Source: Setomelanomma holmii (Eukaryota > Ascomycota > Dothideomycetes > Pleosporales > Phaeosphaeriaceae). From it: a DNA stretch of 64,000 bases. The notes beneath the pieces are model-generated. The model was not told where the DNA came from. It did no database searches and saw only the letters and a list, made by a program, of their open reading frames with translations. The DNA is taken from contig ML978246.1 in the NCBI GenBank assembly GCA_010015745.1, positions 79,325 to 143,324 on the forward strand, read 5' to 3'. Shown here one piece after another: positions 44,320-55,254 of the stretch (position 1 is the first letter of the stretch; each line of letters opens with the position of its first letter). The position numbers and the translations under genes were made by a program.

Positions 44320-46180
44320 GCTAGACAGGAACCGCATGCCCTAACAACAAGGTTAATACCCGATGATCCCAGAAGAGACTCATCGCCCTGCATGATGAAC
44401 TGGCGGAGCACGAAGTCTCCCGCTTAAACGTCTGCGAAAGCAATACTAGGCGCGATTGAACCGTCGGTATCGTATCGCAGAAGTTTACATCCCAGTAAGG
44501 CCTTACACATCTCTGCTTGCAACTGTGCGCGAGAATACACCAATTTAGTTTTGGCATTACAACCTGCAGACCGGCGGATCTCGCTGGCTTTAGCCTTTCT
44601 CAGGAAGTATTGCTTCTGGTGAGCAATCCGCCCATCTTGAACAAGCTCTTGGTAAACAGAATTCTCTGAGAAGATCAAATCATTATTGAGCTCGGAACGA
44701 TCGTAGTAAGAGCCATAAATAACCATACTCTTCAGCAGAAGTAAAGAAGCAATCTTGGCATCCGTTTCAAAGCCTTTTGGAGGATGCGAAGCCCGTAATA
44801 TGTCTCGGAGAAGAGTCATCGAGTTGCGTGCGCCGACCATACCGGAGGTTGCAGTGATTTTGTACAGTTTACAATGCGTAAGATGAAGTACGAGACTGTT
44901 CGGTAATTCCGATACGACCATGCTTCCAAAATCCAGTGACAATTGCGTTAAATTTTTATTGGAGCGTTCCAGCGTGGGACCCATGATGGACATGTAGCAT
45001 ATTGCTGTCCAAGCCTACCGAATGCCAGTGCTTGGGCTAAGATTTTGTGACCGTCCCCAGCCTGAATTGCTGCTATCGCAAGCCTCGTATACGTGTACGT
45101 GAAATCCTCTGAATAATCGACCAACCCCGTGGGGTATGCACCTTGCATGCCGCCTTGCATACCGAAAAGCGCATAGATGCGGCCCCGGTTGTCAGCACAC
45201 CCATGTAAATGGTGATCCCATAGGAGTTGCAAGATAGAATTCGGTTTCGAGATCTGTGCTAGTAAAGAGTTGATACTTTCCAAAGCATACATAGTGTCGG
45301 TGGAGGACGTGGACAGAATTGATCTGAATCGGCGATGAGTGCGGCAGTAAGCAAGAAGCTGCGCTGTGCCATAACAGAGCTAAGCCCAAGGCAGGCGAAA
45401 GCTTCCGCAGTGAAGCGTCACAGCATATGTCTGCGTTACTTCTTGCAGCACCCAGCGGCGTGTAAACCATGGCCGCATCAGAAACGCTGTGAGCGAGCTT
45501 CCAAGCATTTCGAAAATCCCTTCAAGATCTATCGCCGTTGACTTCGTTTGTAGAAAAGCCAGTCTTGGAAAAGGGCGAAGACAGATGGGATATCATTTCC
45601 TTCTGTAGCCGATCCAAGCCATACGTGGGCTTTCGTTGCGCGTTCATAAATGTGGCTCACAGACATCACTTTCTTGGCTTTCTCTGCATTATCTGCTTGG
45701 TTTATGTATATTGCATCGATCCAAAGGTTCTTCGATACGCGCATTTTTCATGCATGCCGTAGCATGACTTCGACATTCTTCGTGATATGAAGAAGCTCGT
45801 AGTCGCACGTGAGCGCTCGGGAGGGCGGCTGTGCACCCCAACAGTATGAGACACAGTGGTAGGTTGAGGTCGGGCCGCTCGTTTCGACGAAGCTGTCGAT
45901 TTTGCGTGGGAACAGGCTGCCGACAAGCGGGGCCTCGAATGAGGTTGGCAGGTTCCAGTTTGAGCACTCAGGTCTCGGTCTCTGCGTCGATGGGGACATA
46001 TCGATACCCTGCTTCAGATGCCTCTATGGCCGCTAAGTTAAAGCAGTTGTGTTGCTGTTGCTGGGATTTTAGAGAGATTTTACCACATCTCCGTGAAGGA
46101 CGAGAGTTGTTAACGCGTCCAAGGCTGCCTGATCGTGCGGGTGTGGCTGTGACCCCACCATTGGCCGGTGAAGCTCGCAA
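44320..46180 (-). pseudogene. HET-domain (heterokaryon incompatibility) gene, heavily disrupted
   Basis: Going 5' to 3' on the minus strand: GYRYVPIDAETET with TGA at 45968-45970, then VLKLEP; after a frameshift near 45900, TYHCVSYCWGAQPPSRALTC; TGA at 45748-45750; KNLWIDAIYINQADNAEKAKKV, HVWLGSATEGNDI; a frameshift near 45545, RPWFTRRWVLQEVTQTYAV, TAG at 45380-45382; RIYALFGM, PSWVPRW; frameshift near 44955, then the C-terminal half to TAA at 44424 with homologous-looking sequence (AGDFVLRQF) beyond. SYCWG, LWIDAIYINQ and VWLG are the signature HET motifs. HET proteins trigger cell death when unlike strains fuse. At least three stops and three frameshifts make it dead. N-terminal MRASPANGG from 46180 has no known domain. 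Confidence 0.85.
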
Positions 46181-46631
46181 CTGCGCCTGAAGCAGCCGCG
46201 TAAAGAATGACCTGCGGCATGCTTTTGGACATCTTCGACATTCAAAACTTGATGGCTGCGAGGCGTATTAGCGACGAGTGGTGGTGAACTTGCCGCCAGA
46301 GCGAAATGCGGAAGCAGTTACGTCATTTAGTCCGAGCACAGCACTGTATCATAAGGTGGAGTCATGGAGGCAGCAAACGCGACAAAATGTTGTTGCAAAT
46401 TTGCTGGCGATTTAGGTGACAGCGATCCTTCATGGTATAATTCACGACAATGTCTAGGCTACCGTCGTCCATTAAGGGCTGCGGCTTACTCCGTGTTAGC
46501 GCGCTTCATCACTTCTTCCACGCTCGGAATCGATCTCTGATACTCCAATACAAGCTACCATATGTGCATGGAATTAATTGACGTCCCTTCCGCTCACCCT
46601 CTGCTGCTCTAATCTATTTCTTCAGTTCACG
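46181..46631. other. Promoter region of NmrA-like gene
   Basis: 451 bp between the 5' ends of the HET pseudogene (minus) and the NmrA-like gene (plus); no gene seen. Confidence 0.45.
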
Positions 46632-47546
46632 ATGAGCATCAACAACGTAGCACTAATCGGCGGCACTGGAACGTTGGGCGCACCTGTTCTCAAGGCGCTC
46701 AAAGCATCGGAATTCAACATTTTCGTTGTCAACCGCCAAACCTCCAGATCAGTGTACCCACGCACACAGGTCATCACAGTGCCTGACGACTTGAACGTCG
46801 ACGGTATTGCGCAAGCTTTAAAGGAGAAGGAAATTGACGCTTTGGTAATCACCATCGCTGGTAGCCATGTCGAGTCACAAAAGAAGCTCATCGATGCTGC
46901 ATTCAAAGCCGGCGTTAAGCGTATCATACCGGCAGAGTTTGGCAGCTGCGACTCCGCAGACGAGAAGACGAATGAGATACTGCCGCTTATGAAGGGAAAG
47001 AAAGACGTGCGCGACTATCTGCTGTCTCTGGAGGGCATGCAACGGGAGGACGGGTCAAAGTTCACCTGGACCAGCCTGGTGACCGGACACTTCTTCGACT
47101 ATGGACTAACTTGTGGCTTGCTCAAGTTTGACGTTAAGGATCGTAAGGCATACATACTGGATGGCGGCAAGATCAAGTTCTCTGGCTCGAACCTGGACTT
47201 CATCGGCAAGGCTGTGATCAAGATTCTGGAAAAGCCGGCAGAGACAGCGAACAAACTGCTATACGTACACAGCAGCTATGTTACACAGCTCGAGCTCCTA
47301 GAGGCGCTAGAGAATGCTACTGGCGACAAGTTCAAAAGGATCGACCAAGACAGCGAGGAGGAGCTAAAAGTTGCTCGCCCCAAGATGCTCAGCGGTGATA
47401 GAGAAGCAAGAGAGGAGGTTGTCGCAGTGTGGGGAGTGGTCGCCTCGGACTGGAAAGAGAAAGAAGGGTTCGCGAACACATTGCTGGGGTTGCAGGAGGA
47501 TGACTTGGACGAGACAGTCCAGAAGGTTGTCGCTGAGCTACGATAG
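46632..47546 (+). CDS. NmrA-like / isoflavone-reductase-type NAD(P)-binding protein
   Basis: Single exon, 304 aa. The ATG at 46632 precedes a Rossmann fold: NNVALIGGTGTLGAPVLKAL (GxxGxxG type), then FNIFVVNRQTS, ALVITIAGSHVESQKKLIDA, VKRIIPAEFGSCDS, FTWTSLVTGHFFDYGL, FVKDR-like and ILEKPAETANKLLYVHSSYVT. This is the atypical short-chain dehydrogenase group of NmrA and phenylcoumaran/isoflavone reductases, where IIPAEFG is characteristic. Members are NADPH reductases or redox sensors; substrate unknown. An in-frame extension upstream has only a non-ATG start. No neighbours that suggest a pathway. Frame is clean. Confidence 0.85.
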   Translation: MSINNVALIGGTGTLGAPVLKALKASEFNIFVVNRQTSRSVYPRTQVITVPDDLNVDGIAQALKEKEIDALVITIAGSHVESQKKLIDAAFKAGVKRIIPAEFGSCDSADEKTNEILPLMKGKKDVRDYLLSLEGMQREDGSKFTWTSLVTGHFFDYGLTCGLLKFDVKDRKAYILDGGKIKFSGSNLDFIGKAVIKILEKPAETANKLLYVHSSYVTQLELLEALENATGDKFKRIDQDSEEELKVARPKMLSGDREAREEVVAVWGVVASDWKEKEGFANTLLGLQEDDLDETVQKVVAELR

Positions 47547-47909
47547 GGAGATTATCACCTTTTGGAGCGCCGTGAAGATATGCGACCCATGGCCACAGCT
47601 CATTCGGTATTTGAGAGCACATACTGGAGGTTCCCAGCTAGGTATGCATAATCTACTGACACGGAAGCTTGATTATCTCCAGATAGCTAATTGAGCTTGT
47701 TGCTGCTATTGTCTGTTATATAACCTGGAAGGCCAGTATCACTCGACCCTACAATGCTTTGAATAGCTATTGTTGTTCAGTACCTTTCCCCTGCGTAATC
47801 ACTTGCATATATATGTTACCTACACGAAAGCTCCCCTTGCTCCTCAGATCACTTTCTCTTGTATTTTTCTTGCTCAACGTTATACATTTGATCACTCAAC
47901 TACCAAGAG
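47547..47909. other. Short intergenic region
   Basis: 363 bp between the NmrA-like gene and the next ORF; nothing recognised. Confidence 0.4.
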
Positions 47910-48774
47910 ATGATCATGCCCCGCTTCAAAGCCTCCTCAAAAACAGTCACCAACCTTGACCTCCTTCTCCAAGACACTCGCGCTGTCTTGGAGACAACTA
48001 CACATTCTACCAAGAGTGTGTAGTTGCCATCACCGGCGCTGCAGCTCGCCAAGAAGACCCTTCTGCTTGGTTTGAGCAAATGCAGCAGGTGGTGGAGGGG
48101 GTCGAGGAGGTGGTATTCAGTCACAGTGGGGTGCTGTTCCTCTTGAAGGAAGATCTCCGAGGTGAAGGTGAGCTTTTCATGACTGCGCTTTCACCATGGC
48201 AACCCACTCACTGACCATTAACAATTTAGCTGCGCTGGCGAAAAAGATGCTTCCTCCTCCGCTCCCTCACCGCAACATGTCAGCTGCATCGCTCGTAATG
48301 GATCAACAACGGCAGCCAATGCTGCTCAAAGATTTCGCCGCCGACTTCGCCAACACTCCGCTCTCTGCGTCCTTCGACCATCAAGCGACGTGGGCACCTA
48401 GGGTCGCACCACGCGCAGCCAACAGCCCTCATTTGGGCCTCAAAGATCCTTCCCACGACCCATTACTCTTCGAAGACCCTGACCTCGAGCACTCCGTTCG
48501 CGCCTTCTTCGGTCTCCCTCCGCTTATTGACCACCTCGTGGCTCCCAATCCCAGTACGGAGGACACAGTGGACGATCCTGTCGACTACTACGACGTCAAA
48601 GAACTCATTAAGCCCTACAACCCCGCTGTCGACGACCTGAAGGACTTCAAAGAGCGCTCCAAACTGCCAAACATCGAGAAACACAACACCATCCAGAGTG
48701 AGAGCAACCGCCCCGACCTCAACGCGCAGTGGGAGCTTCTGAGGCGCAATCTCGGGCTATTGGACGATATTTGA
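47910..48774 (+). CDS. Hypothetical protein, 5' part unresolved
   Basis: I do not recognise the family. The 3' exon 48230..48774 is firm: KKMLPPPLPHRN, LLKDFAADFANTPL, LFEDPDLEHSVRAFFGLPPL, YYDVKELIKPYNPAVDDLKD, stop at 48774. A 62 bp intron 48168..48229 (GTGAGC...TAG) joins it to an exon with NYTFYQECVVAITGAAARQE, AWFEQMQQVVEGVEEVVFSH and LFLLKEDLRGE. That exon is open in frame 2 back to TGA at 47957. The only nearby ATGs (47910, 47916) are in frame 0 (MPRFKASSKTVTNLDLLLQD). So either one base is missing near 47985 or a further small intron exists. Treat the start as tentative. Disordered, Pro/Asp-rich; no signal peptide. Confidence 0.5.
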
Positions 48775-49345
48775 GGTGTTGAGTGGTGCGAGGATCCTCA
48801 GGAGATACTTTGCGAGGACAGTTCGGGCAGGACTATGCAACATGGCACGATGAGCGCGACACCTCAGATCACATTGAAGAGGACGACATGACTGTTTGAG
48901 CCAGACACTTCTACGACGAACACTTCAAAATCACAGCGAGACTACGAGAATAACGCTGCTTGCTTTGCGCTATGAGTCCGAGATCGAAGGCTTTGGATGA
49001 TACTCTGGCGAAGCTTTTGACCCTGTTTCCCTGCATTATGCAAATGGCGTTGGCTTGCATTAGATGATACCTCAACGGAACTTTGGCCCTTTGTTTTCCA
49101 TATTCTGTGACATTCGGCATTGGGTGAGCGAGCTCGCAAATTACCCGCGCGGACGTTCTGCGTCTTGTGCAGTTCATTTCGAAGCATTGGCATAGCACTG
49201 CGATACCCGATTCTCATAGTCACAAATAGAGGGTCTCATCCTCTAACCTCCCTCTCCCTTGCACAGCAACCGGCACTCTCTCCCTCGTAAGAATCTCCAC
49301 CCACGTCCCTTAGACTCACAACCTGCCCCTCCCACCACCATATAG
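48775..49345. other. Intergenic, convergent 3' ends
   Basis: 571 bp, no gene seen; CT-rich near 49240-49330. Confidence 0.4.
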
Positions 49346-49891
49346 TCACAGCCCCCCCTTCTCCCTCTCAAACGGCACCGCCTTATTCACTCTCACCCAC
49401 TCTACCTCGGCATCCGTCTTCGGCATTGGCGGCACAAGCCCATTCACTTTCCACAAATCGCGCCTCGTCTCATATACGCTGTACTCCCAGTCGTATCCCA
49501 TGTCTTCGATATACGGCTTTAGAGCGTGGTCGATCTTGTTGAGGAAGCGATCGCGGGATTCCTCATTCGGGCTGTTATGGTGAGTGCTGAAGAAGTGTGT
49601 GGATGTGCGAAAGGGTGAGTCTTACAGTGTGCGGGCGATATTCTGCACTGTGATACGTATGAACGGTCTCGCACTGTCGGGACCTGGTTCATTGGCGGCT
49701 ACATGTTCCGATGGGCGCGGGATTGCGCCGATGTAAAATGACTCAGTTTCGATGGGTTGGAAGATTATGTTGACGTAGAACGCAGGTAGAGGTGAGGCGG
49801 TGTAGATGTCTGTGATTGCTTGTGCGAGGCCGCGCTTTGACTCCGTGTTGGTGAAGGTGGTGGGCGGGTGATAGATGTTCCAGAGAGGCAT
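49346..49891 (-). CDS. Tautomerase-superfamily protein (cis-CaaD-like, putative oxalocrotonate tautomerase)
   Basis: Exons complement(49346..49571, 49626..49891), 54 bp intron (GTAAGA...CAG); 163 aa. Starts MPLWNIYHPPTTFTNTESKR: Pro after the initiator Met is the catalytic base/acid of this superfamily once Met is removed. Then LAQAITDIYTASPLPAFYVN, FIRITVQNIARTL, and in exon 2 NKIDHALKPYIEDMGYDWEY, ETRRDLWKVNGLVPP, PKTDAEVEWVRVNKAVPFE. The exon-2 order matches fungal members of the putative oxalocrotonate tautomerase family related to cis-3-chloroacrylic acid dehalogenase. It probably tautomerises or hydrates an unsaturated acid in the cytosol; substrate unknown. It ends EKGGL and stop after a run of seven G. 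Confidence 0.85.
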
Positions 49892-50336
49892 TATGGCGTT
49901 GGTTCTAGGAATTTTGCGTTAAGCGACACTTCAGGAAAGTTGTCGAGATGGGATGAAGCGGTATCTTGCTGTCGTCAGAAGTGTTCCGTATGTTATAGTG
50001 AGATGGTGATGCTGAGGGTGTATAGTAATCAGTCTGCTAGCTAGTTCACTAATCATGGTCAGTGTCTCAAGCGTGGCGTTACCCAGATCGCTGAATGAGG
50101 AGCGTGAATTTAACCTCGGCCGGGTCTTGCCGTTCAATTGCTGTTGACTGTGGGAGAACGACGGCCATATCTAGCTTAACGTGCTGACCCTTGTACCTGA
50201 GCAGTGCCACAGTCGACGACGATCGTTAGTCATAGACACAAGTCGCATATCGTTGGTGATCGCTCAGAACCGCTTTTCATACTCGAGACTGAGGGCAAAA
50301 CGCTACTCTTTTGTAATCATTCCTTGCTAACATGCT
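49892..50336. other. Intergenic
   Basis: 445 bp with the promoter of the tautomerase gene; no further gene recognised. Confidence 0.4.
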
Positions 50337-51170
50337 TCACTCCTTCTTGGTCGGCTCCTGAGCTAGCGACCCTCTCCTGCCCCAGACATTCCACCTCTTG
50401 GCAAATGGATCATGATCCGCGTCGGTCCATCTGACATACTCTGCGCTATCAGAAAGCTCTTGTGCAATATCCTCCCCGTAGTTATCCGCTACAAAGGCGT
50501 ATGTCGCATCGATGCCTGCCGAAATGCCAGATCCAGTCGTGATGTTGCCATCGACAACCCATCGCGCCTCGCCAATCCAGTTCACATTCGGTCCGGTTGA
50601 TGTCGCCCATTCCCATGCGCGCTTGTTTGTCGTCGCGCGTCGTCTATCCAGTATACCCGCACGCGCAAGAATGGTGGCGCCAGTACATACTGAGAGCACA
50701 GCTTTTACACTGGGGTACATCCTCTTCACGAAATCGATCTCAACGCTCATGTCGTTTCGAGTGCCCACTCCACCAGGCACAATCAGCACGTCGACGACGC
50801 CCTTGCCATCTTCGCCATGTGCGACCGTCTCTTGAATTTTAAGTTGCTCCTCAAATGTCCGGTTGATCTGCATGCTTTGCGAGCAGTCTGTTTCCGGGTG
50901 CGAAAACATCTTGTTGCCAGCGCGCTGATGCGAAGTCTCCACTGCGTCCAATGTGCGAGCCAACATGGTTAGCTTGATGGGAAAGTGATACAGCATGGAT
51001 AATGAATTGAAGACGTCGAGCGGGCCAAAGACGTCGAGAGCTTGGAAGCCTGGAAAGAGAATAACGCCATAATGAATTGGATCTTTGCCGTGGGTGTCAA
51101 ACAGTGGCTTCTTCGCAGTTCCGCTCGTAGTGCCGTTAGTGGAAGGTTGTTGACTAGTGGAGTCGGACAT
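50337..51170 (-). CDS. DJ-1/PfpI-family protein (isocyanide-hydratase-like)
   Basis: Single exon, 277 aa from ATG 51170; the longer ORF upstream uses TTG. Fold marks: HYGVILFPGFQALDVFGPLD, VDVLIVPGGVGTRND, and the nucleophile elbow VKAVLSVCTGATILARAG with Cys162. Then a region GNITTGSGISAGIDATYAFV and YVRWTDADHDPF. This is the ThiJ/PfpI group close to bacterial isonitrile hydratases and AraC-type GATase1 domains (GPLDVF, SGISAGID). It may hydrate or detoxify a small reactive compound; no experimental function can be read from sequence. The N-terminal 25 residues are Ser/Thr-rich and probably disordered. Frame clean. Confidence 0.88.
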   Translation of the reverse strand: MSDSTSQQPSTNGTTSGTAKKPLFDTHGKDPIHYGVILFPGFQALDVFGPLDVFNSLSMLYHFPIKLTMLARTLDAVETSHQRAGNKMFSHPETDCSQSMQINRTFEEQLKIQETVAHGEDGKGVVDVLIVPGGVGTRNDMSVEIDFVKRMYPSVKAVLSVCTGATILARAGILDRRRATTNKRAWEWATSTGPNVNWIGEARWVVDGNITTGSGISAGIDATYAFVADNYGEDIAQELSDSAEYVRWTDADHDPFAKRWNVWGRRGSLAQEPTKKE

Positions 51171-51643
51171 GGTGTTGGTGGTTGGCGGGGTACAACTTCT
51201 GTGTGCAACGAACAATGAACAACGGCACTGTAGAGAGTTTAATGGCGCGGAGTAGCCTCATATGCTACAGAGCCGCAGGGTCAGCGCTATCGGCGGCGCG
51301 GAGCTAAACTTGAAGCGAGCGACAGTGGCTGTGACATTTCAGCTGAAGTCTCTTTTGTCTGAGCAAATTGGCGGTGATTATGCGATTGGTCGATCGGCAT
51401 CTAGATTCTCCCGTCAGACGATACAGGGCGTCGCGGCAAGCGATTCCTTCAACATCATATCCACAAAGCATCTACCCAGGTGAAGCACAGCGAAAGACTT
51501 TAGATCTGGCACAGTCAGCAAGTAACAGTACATACGGTGCCCTGTCTTGCACCTTGGAGGATCCGCTCAAGAGTAGGAGATGATGTAACGTTAAAGCTAG
51601 GCTCCGGCTCGCGTTCAAAGAAGGCTCAGCCCCAAGACCTTGC
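51171..51643. other. Intergenic between divergent DJ-1 gene and HET pseudogene
   Basis: 473 bp; no gene recognised. Confidence 0.4.
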
Positions 51644-53599
51644 ATGAGCATTATCACGACCACGACTGATCCAATTCGGTATTTCACTTCAGCACGACCT
51701 ATTCGAAGCTGCCTCATTGCAAGAGTCATGGAGCTATACGTGCATCATCCGCTTTCAGCTGGCAACAACATTCGCGTTCTTGAGCTTCAATCTGGGCAGC
51801 CTGATCGAGTTGGACCTTCCCAACAAGCCAACATTCGACGCTCTATCTTACTGCTGGGGCAAACCCGTCTTCCATGGTCTTCTCGTCTGCAGCGGCCGGT
51901 GTTATAATATCACCAAAGCGCTCGAGACTGCGCTGGGTCACCTTCGAGAGGCTGAAGAACCAGTCACTCTATGGGTCGATCAATTGAGCATCAATCAAAG
52001 TGACACTTGTGAGCGAAACAGCCAAGTACAGTTGATGAGCCAGATATTCTCCCAGGCGCGAGAAGTGCTTGTATGGTTAGGTCCATCAACCTGAACCAAG
52101 CAACTATTTGCTCGCATGTACGGACAAGGAAGCTATCCATGATTCTGAGATCCCACGATTCGTTTGCTCGATAGTTGGATTTTGGCGTCGTCCGTGGTTT
52201 TAGCGGACTTGGACTGTACAAGAATTCTTGCTCGTTAACCGGTAGCCGAAAATCATCTGTGGTCGCCGTAGATTTGCTTGGTCGCGTCTCATATCATTCA
52301 TGAATGTAGTCATGCACCACATCGGGCAGGTTAGGAATCCATATAAGGGACCAGTAATCCCTCGTCCGGAGATGAAGGTGCGGAGATTGAGGGACAGTGA
52401 GCTTTGGAACGTGTATCTTAGCGGGACCAGCATGGACCGAGTTGAGGACGTTTGCTTCCGCCATGTACAACATTTGAGGCTCGCGTACGAGAGTATGTTG
52501 TACATGAACATGATGCGTAACGAGCGCGACTCTGGGAGCCTTGCAGTACAGCTGGTGCGCACTGGCGATCGCAATGTGTCGGATCCACGCGACAAGATAT
52601 TCGGTTTGCTTGGCATCTGTCACTTCGATTTAGATCCTATACACGCAGATTACTCGAAACGCGTAGCGAGTGTGTATGTGGAGGCAATGGCCCATTTCGT
52701 CACAAATGGGTTCAGAGTTGCGTATTCGACGTTTTCCTTCAACTCCCTGCAAGCTTCCGAAACGGACGGTCTACCATCCTGGGTCCCGGACTTTGCCAAC
52801 TCGTCGCCCCTTTCACCACACAGCAACGGGATTCGTCATCTGCCAGGTTATACAGATTTCCTCGCGATTATATCGACCACGATTCAAGGTGGTGCCCTTC
52901 CGCAAGATTCTCAGATGATCTCTAGGTTCTCTACACCGAGGGCGTGGACACGGGTTATGTCACGGATGTGCTGCTTCCCGATCACAAATGGTACAATCTG
53001 GGCAAGCGCGAAAAGTGGGAAAATTGACTGTTATGGATCAGCTACATCGTGCGCGAAAGGGAGATCTCGCTCAAATGGATATGATCGTGGTTGCGACGTG
53101 ATCACACCGGCCTGGATATAGGAGTTGCCAAGGTGAGGAAGCGTTCAAAGTGCTAGTTCAGCGTGCGACAGTTCGTCATCATGAACCTCAGGCGATGAAG
53201 CTGACAGCTGGAAAACTCGACTTACTACAGAGTGATATGCGCGTGCTTTAAAAGGTGACAGGTCCAAACTTCCTCAGCAGAACATAATTTGTCACCAGCA
53301 ATGGTCGAATCGGACGCCCACCTGGGCTCTTTGACAGGGTCCTTCATAGGCGGGATGTTGTTGCGGCGCTCTTTGGCTACGATTTGCCCTTCATACTACG
53401 CAGGAATGGCGAAATGTTCACGATGATCAGCTCAGCATACATCTCAGGACATCGATGCAGATACGTTCCGAGAGAAAGTTCGTTGGGAGGTGTCAAGCCT
53501 CCCAATTTTGGAGAAGGCATTGTGCGTGAGTTCGCAATTATTGAGCCGAGCCATACTCAAGCGGCGCCATATTGGAAGTACGACGCGCACCGCAGGTAG
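51644..53599 (+). pseudogene. Second HET-domain gene, heavily disrupted
   Basis: From ATG 51644 one frame gives YVHHPLSAGNNIRVLELQSG, then the neighbouring frame LIELDLPNKPTFDALSYCWG and KALETALGHLREAEEPVTLWVDQLSINQ, VLVWLGPST and TGA at 52092-52094. Further on FWRRPWF*RTWTVQEFLL has an in-frame TAG near 52198-52200, with another near 52240. After 52300 the frame is open: DPRDKIFGLLGICHFDLDPI, DYSKRVASVYVEAMAHFV, LPSWVPDFAN. The C-terminal end PFILRRNGEMFTMISSAYIS appears in a further frame at 53384-53599. These are HET-domain landmarks (SYCWG, WVDQLSINQ, VWLG, RTWTVQE, PRDKIF) in correct order. Several frameshifts and at least three stops make it inactive. It is on the opposite strand from the HET pseudogene at 44320 and not a recent copy. 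Confidence 0.83.
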
Positions 53600-53844
53600 C
53601 CACCGATGCATACCTGTCTGGGTACCATTGAAGAATTACCTGATGAGATCGAATCAAGCAGTAACCTTATTCTTGGGTTGTCAAATTCTGCGCATGTTTT
53701 CCAGCTCTGCGTCCGTACGCAGACATTCCTCATCACTACCAATTACCCGGAGAGGTGTAGATTGATCTCCACTATGTCCTTTCCTTCACAGTTGCAGTCC
53801 TAGCTGGGAATCTGGTCGTTCGTATAAGGCCATATTTTCTGCAG

Positions 53845-54738
53845 CTAGAGTTCCTCAATCTTTTCGATGCGCCGCAGCTTGTCTAACTCTATCCTTACCT
53901 GCCGTCCTTTCTCGTTGAACAGTCCTGCCCGTAGCGCATCCAAGTACACTTCGTAGCTGGGCATGTAGCCGTCAATGAAGGCCCGCACCTGGTCATCTGA
54001 CATGCCAGACCCTTTGGACTCGATCATCTTATGCTCTTGCTGTAACCGCCATGTATATACATTGTTCAGATCGTCCGTGTCGATGTGGATGAAGAAGTCG
54101 AAGTATCGTCGTCCCATGAAAATATCGCAGTAGCGTTTGAGATTCTCGTTGATATCCAGGAGATGTTGGAGTTGATGCTGGGCGGGTGTATTGATCGGCA
54201 GCTTGCCGGCTAACGCGTCCTTGTACTTTTGCTCGATTGCAGCGGATGGCAGAGGTTGAAAGCCGACGCACCATCCTTCGAAGACTACTACATCGGGCTT
54301 TTGTGAGATCACCGGCCATTCTGATACTGGCGCACGATCACCCTCGCCTTTGAACTGGCTTTTGTCGAAGCTTGGGATCTTGAGCTCGCCGTCTCCACGG
54401 TACGCCTTCAACTCGCCAAAGAAATCTGCAGCTAATTGTTTTTCATGTGTCCCAGGTTGTCCTCGTGTTCTGTAAAGCTTATTCTCTGGGTCTTTCTCCC
54501 TTTGAGTCACCAGATCATCATGCGTTTTGTAGAGATCGTCCAATGATATGGTTATTGTGTGTAATTGTTGTTCAGATGTCAAGATCTCCACAATCTTTAA
54601 GGCCCATGTTGACTTTCCTGACCCTTGAAGACCAGATATGCCAAGGATCATCGGTTCTGATGATTGCGCATGTTGTTGCTTGATCTTGGGAAGAAGAATG
54701 TCGAGGGCGCGATGGACGTTCGCGGTGAGGTCAAACAT
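53845..54738 (-). CDS. TDA10: P-loop kinase, Tda10/D-glycerate-3-kinase type
   Basis: Single exon, 297 aa; ATG at 54738 (MFDLTANVHRALDI). Walker A: ILGISGLQGSGKSTWALKIV. Then TITISLDDLYKTHDDL, KLYRTRGQPGTHEKQLAADF, LKIPSFDKSQFKGEGDR, PDVVVFEGWCVGFQPLP and RRYFDFFIHIDTDDLNNVYTW, EHKMIESKGSGMSDDQV. This is the uridine-kinase-like family of yeast Tda10 and plant glycerate kinase. It likely phosphorylates a small metabolite such as glycerate in the cytosol; the fungal substrate is not established. Frame clean. It diverges from the MYND gene over 516 bp. Confidence 0.87.
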   Translation of the reverse strand: MFDLTANVHRALDILLPKIKQQHAQSSEPMILGISGLQGSGKSTWALKIVEILTSEQQLHTITISLDDLYKTHDDLVTQREKDPENKLYRTRGQPGTHEKQLAADFFGELKAYRGDGELKIPSFDKSQFKGEGDRAPVSEWPVISQKPDVVVFEGWCVGFQPLPSAAIEQKYKDALAGKLPINTPAQHQLQHLLDINENLKRYCDIFMGRRYFDFFIHIDTDDLNNVYTWRLQQEHKMIESKGSGMSDDQVRAFIDGYMPSYEVYLDALRAGLFNEKGRQVRIELDKLRRIEKIEEL

Positions 54739-55254
54739 TTTGAAGCAGCAAAGAATGTCATAGGAAGATCTGCGGTAAGATAGGAAAATCTTTGGCAATT
54801 GTGTAGATCGATGACATTCAGGTATGGAGAGGAGATCGTCGGACTTTCATAGTCCGGATTGCAGCGTATGTGGTGCTTGAAGACTGGACGTTGGCGGCCG
54901 CGGGAAAGATCCCCCGCTGCGGAATTCTCTCCGAAGACCTGGGAAGTCTTCCAAGCGACGCTTCCTCCGCCTCGCCAAAGTCACCTTCCACCTGCGAAAT
55001 ACACGCTCCTCGCAAGCGAGTCCCGACGATGACGCCGAGTACATACAGAAGATGTTTCCCAATGTTTGATCACGTGTTTTCGTGACGCGAGAGTACTAGC
55101 GCGACATCAACTTGGCTGACGGACGCCTGATTCTTCCGTCGCAAAACACCGCACGTTCACATCACCTCACGCGTTTTGTCTTGGACGATGGTCCAACCTT
55201 TCTTCTTTTGGAAAATTACTTACCGGTCCCACTGTACTCAACTGACCCTGCAAA
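54739..55254. other. Divergent promoter of Tda10-type kinase and MYND gene
   Basis: 516 bp; GC-rich middle (54890-55010) with short imperfect repeats of GGAAG and CTTCC; no gene. Confidence 0.45.
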
